64,000 nucleotides of DNA from Beijerinckia mobilis (GCF_000745425.1 NZ_JQJH01000002.1:1-64000); one strand, 5' to 3'. Positions 42,628 to 53,306 are shown, counted from the first letter of the stretch. Program-made: numbers and translations. Notes: generated from the sequence alone by a model not told the origin.

Positions 42628-44496
42628 TCAATAACCGATCGCTGAAGTTCCACGCTGGCGTGTATCAGCCGCGCCCATGAGAAAGCTGGAAAGGCGGGCG
42701 ATGCTCTGAGCGGAGCCCCAGGCATCGAAGATCTTTACATGATGGCCGAGCCTTTCCAGGCTTTCGATCGTATCGGGAGACAGGCCACGTTCGACCTGCA
42801 GTTCATCCGGCAGCCATTGATGATGAATGCGCGGTGCAGCGGTTGCCTCGGCGATATTCATTTTAAAATCGATCGTATCCATGAGAATGCCGAGGACGAT
42901 CGTGATGATGCGCGAGCCACCGGGCGAACCGGTGACCAGTTCGAGCTCGCCATCCTTGCCGAAGACCATCGTGGGGGTCATCGAGGAAAGCGGCCGTTTG
43001 CGCGGGCCTGGCGTATTGGCGCCGCTGCTGACGAGTCCATAGGCATTGGGCGCACCGGGCTTGGCGGAGAAATCGTCGAGTTCGTTGTTCAAAAGCACAC
43101 CGGTGCCTTCGGCGACGAGACCGATGCCGTAGGAGAAATTCAGCGTATAGGTGTTGGAGACCGCGTTGCCCTCGGCATCGACGACGGAAAAATGCGTGGT
43201 TTGGTCGCTTTCATGTGGGATGAAATCGAGCGCATGGAGGGCCGAGGACGGCGTGGCGTTCGCCGGATCGATCTGCGCCCGAAGTTCCGACGCATAGCTC
43301 TTGGAAAGAAGCTTTTGCAGGGGAATTGCGACCGCATCGGGGTCGCCCAGATAATGGGCGCGATCGGCATAGGCGCGGCGCATGGCCTCTCCGGTCAGAT
43401 GGATGGTCCGCGCCGAATCCGGGCCGTAATCGGCAAGCGGAAAGCCTTCGAGAATATTCAGGATTTCTATGAGATGGGTTCCACCGGCCGAAGGCGGCGG
43501 CATGGAAATCACTTTATGGCCGCGATAGACGCCGGAGACCGGCTGGCGCTCGATGGCGCGATAATTGGCGAGATCGTCAAGCGTCATCGATCCACCGGCG
43601 GCTTTGACGGCCGCCACGATTCTGCTCGCGACGGGGCCGGTGTAGAAAGCTTTCTCGCCGTCGCGTCCGATCGCTTCGAGCGTGGTTGCGAGATCCGTTT
43701 GAACGAGGCGCGCCCCGGGTTCCAGAGGATGGCCTTCCCCATCGAGAAAGATTGTGGCGCTCGACGGCCATCGGCGCAGGAGATCATATCCGTAATAAAG
43801 GGAATCGGACAGATCCTGGCCGACGTTGATGCCATCGCGGGCAAGCGCGACGGCGGGCGCGACAAGCTCGGCCAGCGTCAGACGCCCGGAACCGTATTGC
43901 CGGTGCGCCAGTGCAAGCCCGGCGACCGTGCCCGGCACGCCGACGCCCAGACCACTGCGGCGCGAGCGTTCCGGATCGGCATGTCCATCGGCGTCGAGAA
44001 AGGTGGTTTCAGTCATCGCCTCGGGAGCGGTTTCCCGGTAATCGATGGCGATTGTTTTGTCATCCTTCGCGAGATGCACCAGCATGAAGCCACCGCCGCC
44101 GAGATTGCCGGCGCGCGGCAGAGTGACGGCAAGGGCGAAGGCGACTGCGACGGCGGCATCAACGGCATTGCCGCCTTGTTGCAGAATCGCGACGCCGATT
44201 GATGCGGCTTTGGTTTCCTGAGCTGCGACCATGCCGTGGCGGGCAAGAACCGGCAGAAACCGTCCTTCACTGGCAAGACGGGGAGGCTGCTCTGCATGCA
44301 CCGGAATCGCGAATGGACCGGCGCATGGCCCGATGAGCCAGAGCAGAATCGCGAAAAGAGAGCGGAGGACCGGACGCAGGCGCTTTGGATTTTGCGGATC
44401 CGATGGCCGGCGGGGGAAAAGGCCGCAAGAATAGACGGAGGAAGGGCCAAGGTGGTGGGGAGGCTTGCTCATGCGCCGCTTTCTATTCTGTTGCAT
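42628..44496 (-). CDS. ggt: Gamma-glutamyltranspeptidase
   Basis: This periplasmic Ntn hydrolase transfers or hydrolyses the gamma-glutamyl group of glutathione. The 622-residue precursor has a hydrophobic signal region (LRSLFAILLWLIGPCAGPFAIPVHA). The large subunit contains MVAAQETKAASIGVAILQQGGNAVDAAVAVAFAL and IDYRETAPEAM. The autocleavage/nucleophile threonine is in DQTTHFSVVDAEGNAVSNTYTLNFSYGIG, and the small-subunit GSPGGSRI oxyanion loop follows. Length is normal. In-frame ATGs at 44496 and 44472 both give the same signal peptide. No glutathione transporter is nearby. Confidence 0.95.
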   Translation of the reverse strand: MQQNRKRRMSKPPHHLGPSSVYSCGLFPRRPSDPQNPKRLRPVLRSLFAILLWLIGPCAGPFAIPVHAEQPPRLASEGRFLPVLARHGMVAAQETKAASIGVAILQQGGNAVDAAVAVAFALAVTLPRAGNLGGGGFMLVHLAKDDKTIAIDYRETAPEAMTETTFLDADGHADPERSRRSGLGVGVPGTVAGLALAHRQYGSGRLTLAELVAPAVALARDGINVGQDLSDSLYYGYDLLRRWPSSATIFLDGEGHPLEPGARLVQTDLATTLEAIGRDGEKAFYTGPVASRIVAAVKAAGGSMTLDDLANYRAIERQPVSGVYRGHKVISMPPPSAGGTHLIEILNILEGFPLADYGPDSARTIHLTGEAMRRAYADRAHYLGDPDAVAIPLQKLLSKSYASELRAQIDPANATPSSALHALDFIPHESDQTTHFSVVDAEGNAVSNTYTLNFSYGIGLVAEGTGVLLNNELDDFSAKPGAPNAYGLVSSGANTPGPRKRPLSSMTPTMVFGKDGELELVTGSPGGSRIITIVLGILMDTIDFKMNIAEATAAPRIHHQWLPDELQVERGLSPDTIESLERLGHHVKIFDAWGSAQSIARLSSFLMGAADTRQRGTSAIGY

Positions 44497-44654
44497 TGCG
44501 CTTCAGCCCGGCCGCAACGGTTCGCATCACCATGCACTGGAGAAAGTCGAACCCGGCAACGCCAGTATTTCCTGGAGATGGGACGGGGAGATCGCCGCAC
44601 AGCTCTTTAGGCCCGGCTCACAATCAGCGCGGATGCCTTGAAGAGGGGTCGGCA

Positions 44655-45443
44655 TTAGAGAGGAGCGGGATTCCCATTCAGGGTATTTGCCGGATCCCAA
44701 CCATAAGACAAGGTCTCAAAACGCATATGCAGGGCATCGACTAAAAGGAGGCGTCCGACCAAGCCTTCGCCGAAACCGACGATTTCGCGGATGACCTCCA
44801 GAGCCATCATTGCACCGATCATACCCGTCAGGGCGCCAAGCACGCCGGCTTCCTCGCAGGTCGGCACGGATCCTTCCGGTGGCGGCTCTGGAAACAGGCA
44901 ACGATAGGTCGGATTAGGCTTGCCGTCCGGCTGCGTTTCAAAGGGCCGCAAAGTCGTGAGCGATCCATCGAAAGTGCCGACCGCCCCCGTTACGAGCGGA
45001 CGGCGGGCATGGAAGCAAAGGTCGGAGACGAGATAACGGGTGGCGAAATTATCCGACCCATCGGCGATGATGTCATAGCGCTCGATAAGCTCCCGCGCAT
45101 TGCCTGCATCGAGGCGCATTGCATAGGGCGTGAGAACGACATGGGGATTGAGGCGTTGCACCGCATCCCTGGCACTGGCGACCTTGAGGCGGCCGAGGTC
45201 CGGTGTCCCATGCAGCACCTGCCGCTGGAGATTGGATAGCGAGACTTCGTCATTATCGATGACGCCGATCTCCCCGACACCTGCGGCGGCGAGAAACTGG
45301 ATGAGGGGGGACCCTAGGCCGCCGGCGCCGATGACGAGAATATGAGCCGCCTTGAGTTTCTGTTGCCCCTGGCCACCGATATCCCGCAGGAGAATGTGGC
45401 GACCATAGCGTTCGATTTCTTCGGGAGACAGGATGGCCGACAT
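44655..45443 (-). CDS. moeB: MoeB/ThiF-family adenylyltransferase
   Basis: The 262-residue product begins MSAILSPEEIERYGRHILLRDIGGQGQQKL. It carries the ATP-binding loop LVIGAGGLGSPLIQFLAAAGVGEIGVIDNDEVSLSNLQRQ and the adenylation-site DGSDNFATRYLVSD. E1-like enzymes of this family adenylate the C-terminus of MoaD or ThiS. The C-terminal zinc cysteine pair expected of MoeB (CPxC near the end) is absent and the first pair has only one Cys (TYRCLF), so zinc is probably not bound. Whether the partner is MoaD or another small sulfur carrier is not clear; no such gene is adjacent. Confidence 0.85.
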   Translation of the reverse strand: MSAILSPEEIERYGRHILLRDIGGQGQQKLKAAHILVIGAGGLGSPLIQFLAAAGVGEIGVIDNDEVSLSNLQRQVLHGTPDLGRLKVASARDAVQRLNPHVVLTPYAMRLDAGNARELIERYDIIADGSDNFATRYLVSDLCFHARRPLVTGAVGTFDGSLTTLRPFETQPDGKPNPTYRCLFPEPPPEGSVPTCEEAGVLGALTGMIGAMMALEVIREIVGFGEGLVGRLLLVDALHMRFETLSYGWDPANTLNGNPAPL

Positions 45444-45472
45444 TCATGCCCCGTGCGTTAAGCAGCCTGGAC

Positions 45473-45567
45473 CGTTTCGGATATGTCCAGAAACGCTCTA
45501 CTCGAAAAACAAGAGTATTTTCAGTATCATGGAACCGCAAGGCGATTCAACATTATCGGGAAAAACT
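45473..45567 (-). repeat. Dispersed palindromic element, reverse orientation
   Basis: The copy begins with CGTTTCGGATATGTCCAGAAACGCTCT, the terminal hairpin arm of the family. It ends with GCGATTCAACATTATCGGGAAAA, the complement of the TTTTCCGATAGGTTGAATCGC block seen at the other end of the 15783-15887 copy. Block order is therefore inverted relative to that copy. Confidence 0.65.
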
Positions 45568-45663
45568 GTTGCATGGCTAAAGCCACGGTTGATTTTGCTT
45601 TTAGAAACAAAATCGGAGCGGCTCTGACTTGTAAGTGTCAGCAAACTTCGGAGAGTTTGCTTG

Positions 45664-45711
45664 GAGCAGTTTCAAGTGGTGCAGTTCGGAAACATCCGAA
45701 CATGCTCTAGG
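45664..45711 (+). repeat. Dispersed palindromic element, short copy
   Basis: A GAGC...GCTC pair encloses TTCGGA AACA TCCGAA, a perfect 6-bp stem with a 4-base loop. The flank CATGCTCTAG matches the end of the full-length element, with GCTCTAG exact. It is a shortened or diverged member about 100 bases from the reverse copy. Confidence 0.5.
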
Positions 45712-46048
45712 CATTGGCCTGAATGGCTTCGTTGTTTCCCGGATGAATCGATGTATCGCCGGAGCAAGAGCACATCAAGCCGGAACGCGCCGCCGTGTTC
45801 CGGCTCTTCCCTGAAGTATGATGCATTCAGGCAGCATGGCCCGGTGATCGCATCCTCCTGCCGCCTATCCACCGTCTTCGGAGAAAGCTGATAAGGCGCG
45901 GGATGGGAAGACCGTGCCTGTACGGGCTACCGCTCCTTGAAGGATAGTCTCCAAGGGCGGTTTCGCCGAGGTCGATTTGCAAACGGGATTTGCGAATGGG
46001 AGCGCTTCGCGTCCAAAACAATCGCGCGGCAAGACCCCTTCGCGCGAC

Positions 46049-47410
46049 TCATTCGGCGGCGATAGGCGGTGCGGCGGCGAGCGTGTCGCAGATTTCATCG
46101 ACGACGGATTCGACGAGATCCTGATCATCCGCCTCTCCCATTACGCGGATGACTGGCTCCGTGCCGGAGGGGCGGATGACGAGACGGCCGCCGCAGGCGC
46201 CGAGCCTTTGGCGTCCTTCTTCGATCGCATGGATGACATGGGCTTCATCGAGCGTGCTTTTGGTGACGCCACGGACATTCTTGAGGATTTGCGGCACCGG
46301 CACGAACCGCCGGCAGACCTGGCTGACCGGCTTGCCCAGCCGCTTGACGACAGCGAGCAGTTGCAGCGCGGCGACGAGCCCGTCGCCTGTCGTGCAATAA
46401 TCCGACAGGATGATGTGGCCGGATTGCTCGCCGCCGAGATTATAGCCCTTGGCGCGCATGGCCTCGAGAACGTGACGGTCACCCACGGCGGTCCGCTCGA
46501 GCGTGAGGCCGAGGCTGGACAGATAGCGCTCAAGGCCGAGATTGGACATGACGGTGGCGATGATGCCGGGATGTTTCAGGCGTCCCTCTTCCAGCCAGCT
46601 CGCGGCGATGACCGCCATCAGCTGGTCGCCATCGACGACTTTGCCCATTTCGTCGACGATGATCACGCGGTCCGCATCGCCGTCGAGCGCAATGCCAATA
46701 TCGGCGCGCACCTCATGCACCTTTTTGATGAGGGCGCCCGGTGCGGTCGATCCGACCTCGCGATTGATGTTGAATCCGTCCGGTTCGACTCCGATGGAAA
46801 AGACTTCGGCGCCGAGTTCCCAAAGCGCCTCCGGCGCGACCTTGTAGCCCGACCCGTTGGCGCAATCGATGACGATGCGCAATCCTTCGAGGGAGAGCGA
46901 ACGTGTGAGCGTGCGCTTGGTGAATTCGATATAGCGCGCCTGCGCGCCCTCGATCCGCTTGGCGCGGCCGAGGTCGGCCGGCTTCGAGAGTTTGGGCGGG
47001 ACCTCACGCGTCAGCATGGATTCGATTTCGGCCTCGACCTCGTCGGAGAGTTTGAAACCGTCCGGCCCGAACAACTTGATACCGTTATCCTCGTAAGGAT
47101 TATGCGAGGCGGAGATCATGACACCGACATCGGCGCGCATCGAGGGGGTCAGCATGGCGACCGCCGGCGTCGGCATGGGTCCGAGCAGCAGTACGTCCAT
47201 ACCCACCGAGGTGAAACCCGCCACCATCGCATATTCGATCATATAGCCGGAAAGGCGGGTGTCCTTCCCGATCACGACGCGATGACGTTGGTCGCCGGTG
47301 CGTTGGAACAGGACGCCGGTCGCCTGGGCGACTTTCATCGCCAGCTCAGGCGTTATGGCGGCATTCGCGCGGCCACGGATTCCATCGGTTCCAAAATATT
47401 GGCGTGCCAT
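46049..47410 (-). CDS. glmM: Phosphoglucosamine mutase GlmM
   Basis: GlmM interconverts glucosamine-6-phosphate and glucosamine-1-phosphate for UDP-GlcNAc, needed for peptidoglycan and LPS. The 453-residue product begins [19 protein letters not shown]. It carries the phosphoserine loop [20 protein letters not shown], the metal loop [17 protein letters not shown] and the substrate loop [26 protein letters not shown] is near the C-terminus. All catalytic motifs are intact. I start at the ATG 47410 with AAGGA upstream. glmM commonly accompanies ftsH and tilS; here it lies close by but on the opposite strand. Confidence 0.96.
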   Translation of the reverse strand: MARQYFGTDGIRGRANAAITPELAMKVAQATGVLFQRTGDQRHRVVIGKDTRLSGYMIEYAMVAGFTSVGMDVLLLGPMPTPAVAMLTPSMRADVGVMISASHNPYEDNGIKLFGPDGFKLSDEVEAEIESMLTREVPPKLSKPADLGRAKRIEGAQARYIEFTKRTLTRSLSLEGLRIVIDCANGSGYKVAPEALWELGAEVFSIGVEPDGFNINREVGSTAPGALIKKVHEVRADIGIALDGDADRVIIVDEMGKVVDGDQLMAVIAASWLEEGRLKHPGIIATVMSNLGLERYLSSLGLTLERTAVGDRHVLEAMRAKGYNLGGEQSGHIILSDYCTTGDGLVAALQLLAVVKRLGKPVSQVCRRFVPVPQILKNVRGVTKSTLDEAHVIHAIEEGRQRLGACGGRLVIRPSGTEPVIRVMGEADDQDLVESVVDEICDTLAAAPPIAAE

Positions 47411-48384
47411 GATTTGGCGTCCTTTCAATCGCTCTCAGCCACCGAACCTCTGCTTCACGAGCCCTGGACCGCGCTGCGGGAGCCGGCGGATGAACGATGG
47501 CAAGAATTCCTCTAAGCCCATGCCGGTAAACAGACTTTCGACGGAACCGCGATTCGGTAAAGTTTTATGGGATAAGAAGAGTTTGACTGGTCAACCATGC
47601 CTGAGGCTGATGCGTCAGGCCGGTCGTCAATTGTCTCAAGGTCAAGAAAAGATCGTCTCGTTCCTGCAGGATGGATTGAGCCCGCTTCCTGATCGAAATG
47701 AACGATATCTTTCAAATTGCCAATAGAGCCAATAGCTCGGACCGGGGTCCGGTGTGCGAGGAGCCCGATGAGACGCTTTGACGGCATCCCTTCGAAAATT
47801 GCGACTGCTCACAGCGAAAATTTGCAGCATTCCCACTAAAGAACATGCACCGCTTGTCCGTCCGCTTCGGGCTTTATGCTTCCGAGCATCGACCATTAAA
47901 TTGATCGCCGCGTGTTTTGATCGCGGTAAAACGCTTCTTGTCCGCACCCGATGGAACAATCCGGTCTTTCAAGGGAGCCGTTCGAACATCGTCCCGGCGG
48001 AGGGTGGAACGTGATCCGTCGGATCAATGGGCCACGATCCTGACCATACTATAATCCATCTGAGAGGCAATCGGTCCGACTTGATTAGGCATCGGTCTCA
48101 TGACAAGGTTTTCGAATAAGAATGTTGGTACGGTCTCAACTTCTGTTTCCGATCCATATTTAAGAAAATCAATTCAATAAAGCTGTAGCCTGTTTCCTTG
48201 CGGAAATGGTCCGGGACGTTTCTGAGATGCTATAGAGGCTTCTCTCGGAGGTGTCTTGCCGGGGAGACAAGCCCGGTGCGGTTTTTCCGGCAATCAGCGT
48301 CCAGCCGGAAGCGTTACCTGTCGGCTTTTTCACTTGCCTTGCCGTCGTTCATCGGTCTTCCTGCGGGAGGATGGGGATCGGTTC
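47411..48384. other. ~970-bp intergenic region between glmM and cpoB
   Basis: This gap separates divergent glmM and cpoB. Several short frames exist on both strands, but none has a convincing ribosome site or recognisable motif, so I annotate none. tolQ-tolR-tolA-tolB-pal, which normally precede cpoB, are not here. An AT-rich patch at about 48040-48180 is the most promoter-like part. Confidence 0.45.
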
Positions 48385-49527
48385 ATGAGTTTTGCCAGAT
48401 TGTTTTTATTTTCTCGTATGATGGCCGCCGGCCGCCTGGCCCGGAACGCCCTGAGCTTTTCGCCTGCCATCTGGCCTGTTGGTCTTGCCCTCCTGTCCCC
48501 CGCCGTCGCACAGCCGCTCGAAGCGGGGACGAACGGCGGGCTTTATGCCCAGAATTATGATTATGCGCCCAATGATTACGGTGATGGCGGCTACGGCCGC
48601 GCGCCGGCGCAGGATAGTGCAGGCCTGCTGGTGCGTATCGACAAGCTGGAAAACCAGGTTCGTCAACTCACCGGCCAGATCGAGCAGATGCAGTTTACGA
48701 CGCGCAAGCTCGAGGATCAGTTGAAGAAATTCCAGGAGGATGTCGATTTCCGCCTGCAGGAAAGTGGCAATGCCGGACGCGGAGCGGCAGGTACCCCCAC
48801 ATCTCCTGCTGCCGCTCCAAGGACGCCGCAACGGCGCGGCGATGTGACCGATGGCATTGGTGCGCTTGCCAGCCAGCTGGCGGAGGATGGTGATGGGGAT
48901 TTGCCTCCCGCCGTCCCCACGGGAAAAAATGGTCGCCGGCGTGATGCTTTCGATCCCGCTGCCGACCCTGATGCGCCGGGTGCGCCGCGCTCGCTCGGAA
49001 CCACGCCAGCCGCGAACAGACGAGCCGAGACGGTCAATGCGCCGCTTGACCTCGCCGGAGGGCGCTTGCGCGCCGAGGCGGCGCCGCAGCACAATGATGC
49101 GGCCGCGCCAGCCGCCAGCACCACGCTCGCATCGGTGCCCGCCAATCCGGTCCGGGAGGATTTCGATCTGGCGCTCGGCTATTTCCGCCAGAAAGAATAT
49201 GAAAACGCCGAAAAGAGCTTTACCGCCTTTCTGGCCAAGAACGGCAAGAACCGCCTCGCTCCCGACGCCATCTTTTATCTTGGCGAAACCTATTATCGTC
49301 GTGGACGCCAGCGTGAGGCCGCCGAGCAATATCTCAAGATCTCGACGCATTATCCCAATACGGGCCGGGCGCCCGAAGCCATGCTGCGGCTAGGCCAGTC
49401 GCTCATCGCTCTCGGGGCAAAGGAACAGGCTTGCGCAACATTCGCCGAGATCGATCGCAAATATCCCAATGCATCGGCGCAGGTGAAAGCGAATGCGGAT
49501 CGCGAAGCCAAACGTCTGCAATGTTGA
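48385..49527 (+). CDS. cpoB: Cell division coordinator CpoB (tol-pal system protein YbgF)
   Basis: CpoB links Tol-Pal outer-membrane constriction to peptidoglycan synthesis at division. The 380-residue product has a signal peptide ending near LLSPAVAQ. An N-terminal trimeric coiled coil (LLVRIDKLENQVRQLTGQIEQMQFTTRKLEDQLKKFQ) and a long Ala/Pro-rich linker follow. C-terminal TPR repeats begin EDFDLALGYFRQKEYENAEKSFTAFLAKN and continue through FYLGETYYRRGRQREAAEQYL. I start at the ATG 48385, giving a good signal peptide; the longer frame upstream looks spurious. It overlaps tilS. Confidence 0.9.
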   Translation: MSFARLFLFSRMMAAGRLARNALSFSPAIWPVGLALLSPAVAQPLEAGTNGGLYAQNYDYAPNDYGDGGYGRAPAQDSAGLLVRIDKLENQVRQLTGQIEQMQFTTRKLEDQLKKFQEDVDFRLQESGNAGRGAAGTPTSPAAAPRTPQRRGDVTDGIGALASQLAEDGDGDLPPAVPTGKNGRRRDAFDPAADPDAPGAPRSLGTTPAANRRAETVNAPLDLAGGRLRAEAAPQHNDAAAPAASTTLASVPANPVREDFDLALGYFRQKEYENAEKSFTAFLAKNGKNRLAPDAIFYLGETYYRRGRQREAAEQYLKISTHYPNTGRAPEAMLRLGQSLIALGAKEQACATFAEIDRKYPNASAQVKANADREAKRLQC

Positions 49528-50713
49528 GCCTGTGTTGAGCGGAGCGGCGGCGCTCCCGCATGGTTCGGATGCAGGCCTCGATCCCGTTTCTCTGTCGGCG
49601 GGGGAGAAGAGCGTCCTTACGGCACCGCGGCCGGAAGGTCCCGCCGGTCAGGCTGAATGGGAAGAAGCGCCGGCTGATGATCTCGTTGCCTCCCAGAGGC
49701 TCGCCCGTCTGTTTCAGCCATTCGAGTCGATGACGAGCCTATTGCTCGCTGTTTCCGGCGGCCCCGATTCCGTTGCCTTGATGCTGCTGGCCGCGCGCTG
49801 GCGCCGGGACCGTGAGAGCATCGGCACGCCGGTGCCGCTGTTGCATGTGGCGAGCGTCGATCATGGCTTGCGGCCGGATTCCGCCCTTGAGGCGGAAAAT
49901 GTCGGAAAATGGGCGGAAAGGCTCGGTTTGCCGCATCACCTTTTGCGATGGGAAGGCGAGAAGCCAAAGACCCGGCTGCAGGAACGGGCGCGGGAGGCAC
50001 GCTATGCTCTTTTGACTGCTCATGCGGAACGGATCGGCGCCGAGGGGATCGTCACGGCGCATCATGCCGATGATCAGGCGGAGACGATTCTTTTCCGTTT
50101 GCTGCGCGGGAGCGGGCTGCGTGGCTTGCGCGGTATGGAGGCTTTTTGTCTGCGCAATGGCTTGCCGCATTTCCGGCCCTTGCTTGAACTGACGAAAGCC
50201 GATTTGCTGACCGTCTGTGTCCAGGCGCATCATCCTTTCGTAAGGGATCCGTCCAATACCGACACGCGTTTCGCGCGGGCCAGGCTCCGGGGAATGGAAC
50301 GGCAAATGGCGGAAATCGGACTCGATCGCATGGGCCTGCTGCGTCTCGGAAGGCGTGCGGCCCGTGCCGACGAGGCGATCATTGCACGGACGGCACAGGT
50401 CCGGACTGCCCTGCCGGCAGAGCGGCGGTCCGACACCGTTTCGGTGGATTGCCGGGCGCTTCGAGATGAACCCGAGGAAATTCTGCTGCGATTCATTGAA
50501 GCGGAAATTCTCGCGCTCTCGGAAAAAGGCCAGCCCTTGCGGCTCGATCGTCTCGAAACATTGAGCGATGGTCTCGGTGCTGCGCTTCATGCCGCCAGTG
50601 CCTTCAAAGCGACGCTCGGCGGCATCTGTTTGCACCTTGACGCGTGCGGCAGGCTCGATTTGCGACGTGAAGGGCCAAGGGGTGCGAAGCGCCAGAGGCC
50701 TATTGAAGTTTGA
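49493..50713 (+). CDS. tilS: tRNA(Ile)-lysidine synthase TilS
   Basis: TilS converts the wobble cytidine of tRNA-Ile(CAU) to lysidine so that it reads AUA. The 406-residue product has the PP-loop SLLLAVSGGPDSVALML, VASVDHGLRPDS, the GIVTAHHADDQAETILFRLLRGSGLRGLRGM region and FVRDPSNTDTRFARARLR. The P-loop lies about 87 residues from the ATG at 49493, further than usual, so translation may start later. GTG 49532, just after the cpoB stop, is an alternative. With ATG 49493 it would overlap cpoB by 35 bases. Confidence 0.9.
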   Translation: MRIAKPNVCNVEPVLSGAAALPHGSDAGLDPVSLSAGEKSVLTAPRPEGPAGQAEWEEAPADDLVASQRLARLFQPFESMTSLLLAVSGGPDSVALMLLAARWRRDRESIGTPVPLLHVASVDHGLRPDSALEAENVGKWAERLGLPHHLLRWEGEKPKTRLQERAREARYALLTAHAERIGAEGIVTAHHADDQAETILFRLLRGSGLRGLRGMEAFCLRNGLPHFRPLLELTKADLLTVCVQAHHPFVRDPSNTDTRFARARLRGMERQMAEIGLDRMGLLRLGRRAARADEAIIARTAQVRTALPAERRSDTVSVDCRALRDEPEEILLRFIEAEILALSEKGQPLRLDRLETLSDGLGAALHAASAFKATLGGICLHLDACGRLDLRREGPRGAKRQRPIEV

Positions 50714-51317
50714 CCCGGAGCGGTTCGCGCAGGCGGCGTGAATGCTAGTAAGCCGCGACGCAATCCGATGATGCGTAGCCGGGCGATGCATCAAGCGGTG
50801 ACTGGGGCAATGGAAGTGGTCCGAAACAAAGTATCTGCCATTTTACGGATAGGGTAATTCGCAGCTGTCGAACATCGTCGCATCGACCGGAAAGGGGTGC
50901 ATTGATCTTTCTCCACCCTCTTTACGGCCGAATCGCCTCAAAGCGGCCGGCTGCGCTGATCGGTGCATCGGTAAGCCGATGCTTCTTCCATTAGCATTGA
51001 TTTTGCATGGAAAATTTATGGTGGGACGGTTGTAAGCAAACGGACAGTTTATCCTTTGCGATGACCAGTTTTGGTTGGAGGCAGAGTCTCTTTTTCTAAC
51101 GGCACGGGCCGCCGCGTCAGAGAACCGCCCTTATTTGCCGCTCTCCTGAGGGGCGCATTTGCTCCTGTTCTAACGGGCACTTGACTTTGCTTTCGCCACC
51201 GAGGGTCCTTGGCAAGGGGGCGCATGGCGCCTACATTGAAAAAATCGCGCCGGAGGGCGCTTCCTTCTACTACTGACGCTGAAGCTTTCGAGCCGGTCGG
51301 CGTGTCGCGGGATCGAA
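50714..51317. promoter_or_regulatory. ~600-bp upstream region of ftsH
   Basis: No gene is supported between tilS and ftsH. In most relatives ftsH follows tilS closely, so this long gap likely holds an independent ftsH promoter. A CTTGACTTT sequence at about 51179 resembles a -35 box, but I cannot see a matching -10 with confidence. Confidence 0.4.
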
Positions 51318-53240
51318 ATGAATCCGAACTTCCGGAATTTCGCACTTTGGGTCATCATTATCCTCCTGGTGGCGGCGCTTGTAATGCTGTTCCAAAATCC
51401 CGGACAGCGAACGGCGACCCAGGACATCACTTTCAGCCAGCTGCTGAATGAGGTCGACCAGGGGAAGGTGCGCGAAGTCACGATCGCCGGCAATGAGATC
51501 AGCGGTCATTTCACCGATAACCGCGCCTTCGCGACCTATGCGCCGAACGATCCGAATCTCGTTCAGATGCTCTATAAAAAGAACGTCTCGATCTCGGCCA
51601 AGCCTCCATCCGACGGCAATAATTGGCTTGTGACGCTGCTCGTCAACGGGCTGCCGCTCATCGCTATTTTTGGCGTCTGGATTTTTCTGTCACGGCAGAT
51701 GCAGGGGGCGGGTGGCAAGGCAATGGGTTTCGGCAAATCGAAAGCCAAGCTTTTGACCGAGGCCCATGGCCGGGTGACCTTCGAGGATGTCGCCGGCGTC
51801 GACGAAGCGAAGGAAGATCTCCAGGAAATCGTCGAATTCCTGCGTGATCCGCAGAAGTTCCAGCGGCTCGGCGGGCGCATCCCGCGCGGTGTCCTGCTTG
51901 TCGGCCCTCCCGGTACAGGTAAAACCCTGCTCGCCCGGGCAATCGCCGGCGAGGCCAACGTGCCCTTCTTCACCATTTCCGGTTCGGATTTCGTGGAAAT
52001 GTTCGTCGGCGTCGGCGCGAGCCGCGTCCGCGACATGTTCGAACAGGCGAAGAAGAATGCGCCCTGCATCATCTTCATCGATGAGATTGACGCTGTTGGC
52101 CGGCACCGTGGTGCGGGTCTCGGCGGCGGCAACGACGAGCGCGAACAGACGCTCAACCAGCTTCTGGTGGAGATGGACGGCTTCGAGGCCAATGAGGGCA
52201 TCATCCTCATCGCCGCGACCAACCGGCCCGACGTGCTTGATCCGGCCCTTTTGCGTCCCGGCCGTTTCGACCGCCAGATCGTCGTCCCCAACCCCGACAT
52301 CGTCGGCCGCGAGCGTATTCTCAAGGTTCATGTCCGCAAGGTGCCGCTGTCGCCGGATGTCGATCTCAAAACCGTGGCGCGCGGGACGCCGGGCTTTTCC
52401 GGCGCCGATCTCATGAATCTCGTCAATGAGGCGGCCCTGATGGCGGCGCGGCGCGGCAAGCGCGTCGTGACTATGGTCGAATTCGAAGATGCAAAGGACA
52501 AGATCATGATGGGTGCGGAACGCCGCACGCTCGTCATGACCGAACAGGAAAAGACGCTGACTGCCTATCATGAAGGCGGCCATGCGCTGGTGGCGCTCAA
52601 TGTGCCGGCGACGGATCCGGTTCACAAGGCGACGATCATTCCGCGCGGGCGCGCGCTCGGCATGGTCATGCAATTGCCCGAGCGGGATAAATTGTCGATG
52701 AGCTATGAGCAGATGCTCTCCCGGCTCGCCGTTCTCATGGGTGGCCGTGTCTCCGAGGAAATCGTCTTCGGCCGTGACAAGGTGACCTCCGGTGCCCAGT
52801 CCGATATCGAACAGGCGACCAAGCTGGCGCGGGCCATGGTGACCCGCTGGGGCTTCTCGGAAGAACTCGGCACGGTGATGTATGGCGAGAACCAGGAGGA
52901 AGTGTTTCTCGGCTATTCGATGGGGCGGCAGCAGAATATTTCCGAAGCCACTTCCCAGAAGATCGATGCGGAAGTCCGCAGGCTCGTCGAGATGGGCCTT
53001 GCCGAAGCCACGCGCATTCTGACCGAGAAACGCGCCGATCTCGAAACACTCGCCAAGGGGCTCATGGAATTTGAGACGCTCTCGGGCGAGGAGATTTTGG
53101 GATTGCTCCAGGGCCGGGTTCCTGTCCGCGACATCAGGGAGGAGCCGACTCCGCCGCGTGGTTCGACGGTGCCGACGACCGGTGTCAGCCGTCCGAAATC
53201 CGGACCCGAACCGGGCCTTGAGCCGCAACCGCAGGTTTGA
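51318..53240 (+). CDS. ftsH: ATP-dependent zinc metalloprotease FtsH
   Basis: FtsH degrades misassembled membrane proteins and regulators such as sigma-32 and LpxC. The 640-residue product begins [25 protein letters not shown] (first membrane helix). A periplasmic loop and second helix ([22 protein letters not shown]) follow. The AAA+ ATPase has Walker [12 protein letters not shown], Walker [13 protein letters not shown] and the [24 protein letters not shown]. The zinc site is HEGGH with the third ligand in the downstream [11 protein letters not shown] region. HEGGH in place of HEAGH is common in alphaproteobacteria. A strong terminator follows at 53271. Confidence 0.97.
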   Translation: MNPNFRNFALWVIIILLVAALVMLFQNPGQRTATQDITFSQLLNEVDQGKVREVTIAGNEISGHFTDNRAFATYAPNDPNLVQMLYKKNVSISAKPPSDGNNWLVTLLVNGLPLIAIFGVWIFLSRQMQGAGGKAMGFGKSKAKLLTEAHGRVTFEDVAGVDEAKEDLQEIVEFLRDPQKFQRLGGRIPRGVLLVGPPGTGKTLLARAIAGEANVPFFTISGSDFVEMFVGVGASRVRDMFEQAKKNAPCIIFIDEIDAVGRHRGAGLGGGNDEREQTLNQLLVEMDGFEANEGIILIAATNRPDVLDPALLRPGRFDRQIVVPNPDIVGRERILKVHVRKVPLSPDVDLKTVARGTPGFSGADLMNLVNEAALMAARRGKRVVTMVEFEDAKDKIMMGAERRTLVMTEQEKTLTAYHEGGHALVALNVPATDPVHKATIIPRGRALGMVMQLPERDKLSMSYEQMLSRLAVLMGGRVSEEIVFGRDKVTSGAQSDIEQATKLARAMVTRWGFSEELGTVMYGENQEEVFLGYSMGRQQNISEATSQKIDAEVRRLVEMGLAEATRILTEKRADLETLAKGLMEFETLSGEEILGLLQGRVPVRDIREEPTPPRGSTVPTTGVSRPKSGPEPGLEPQPQV

Positions 53241-53270
53241 GTCCGCCTGCGGATCGATACTGGAAAGTAA

Positions 53271-53306
53271 AAGGGTGAAAGGCGCGTCCTTTCACCCTTC
53301 TTTTTT
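53271..53306 (+). terminator. Intrinsic terminator of ftsH
   Basis: AAGGGTGAAAGG (53271-53282) and CCTTTCACCCTT (53288-53299) form a perfect 12-bp stem around the loop CGCGT, followed by CTTTTTT. It lies about 30 bases after the ftsH stop codon. Confidence 0.92.

Larger units (their letters stand above)
45444..46048. other. ~600-bp intergenic region with two copies of the dispersed element
   Basis: Between moeB and glmM (both minus) no gene is supported. A reverse-orientation copy of the dispersed palindromic element lies at about 45473-45567 and a shorter one at 45664-45711. The remainder shows no clear motif. Confidence 0.5.

Noticed and set aside
45977-47515. 512-codon plus-strand frame opposite glmM
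   Set aside because: It is antisense to a complete GlmM with all catalytic loops; no start signal and no recognisable domain.
47512-47959. Minus-strand frames of 91 and 105 codons between glmM and cpoB
   Set aside because: The frames overlap each other, have no ribosome site and no protein-like hydrophobic or motif pattern.
50714-51317. Heat-shock type promoter for ftsH around CTTGACTTT at about 51179
   Set aside because: No -10 element of the alphaproteobacterial sigma-32 type was visible at the proper spacing, so no promoter is called.
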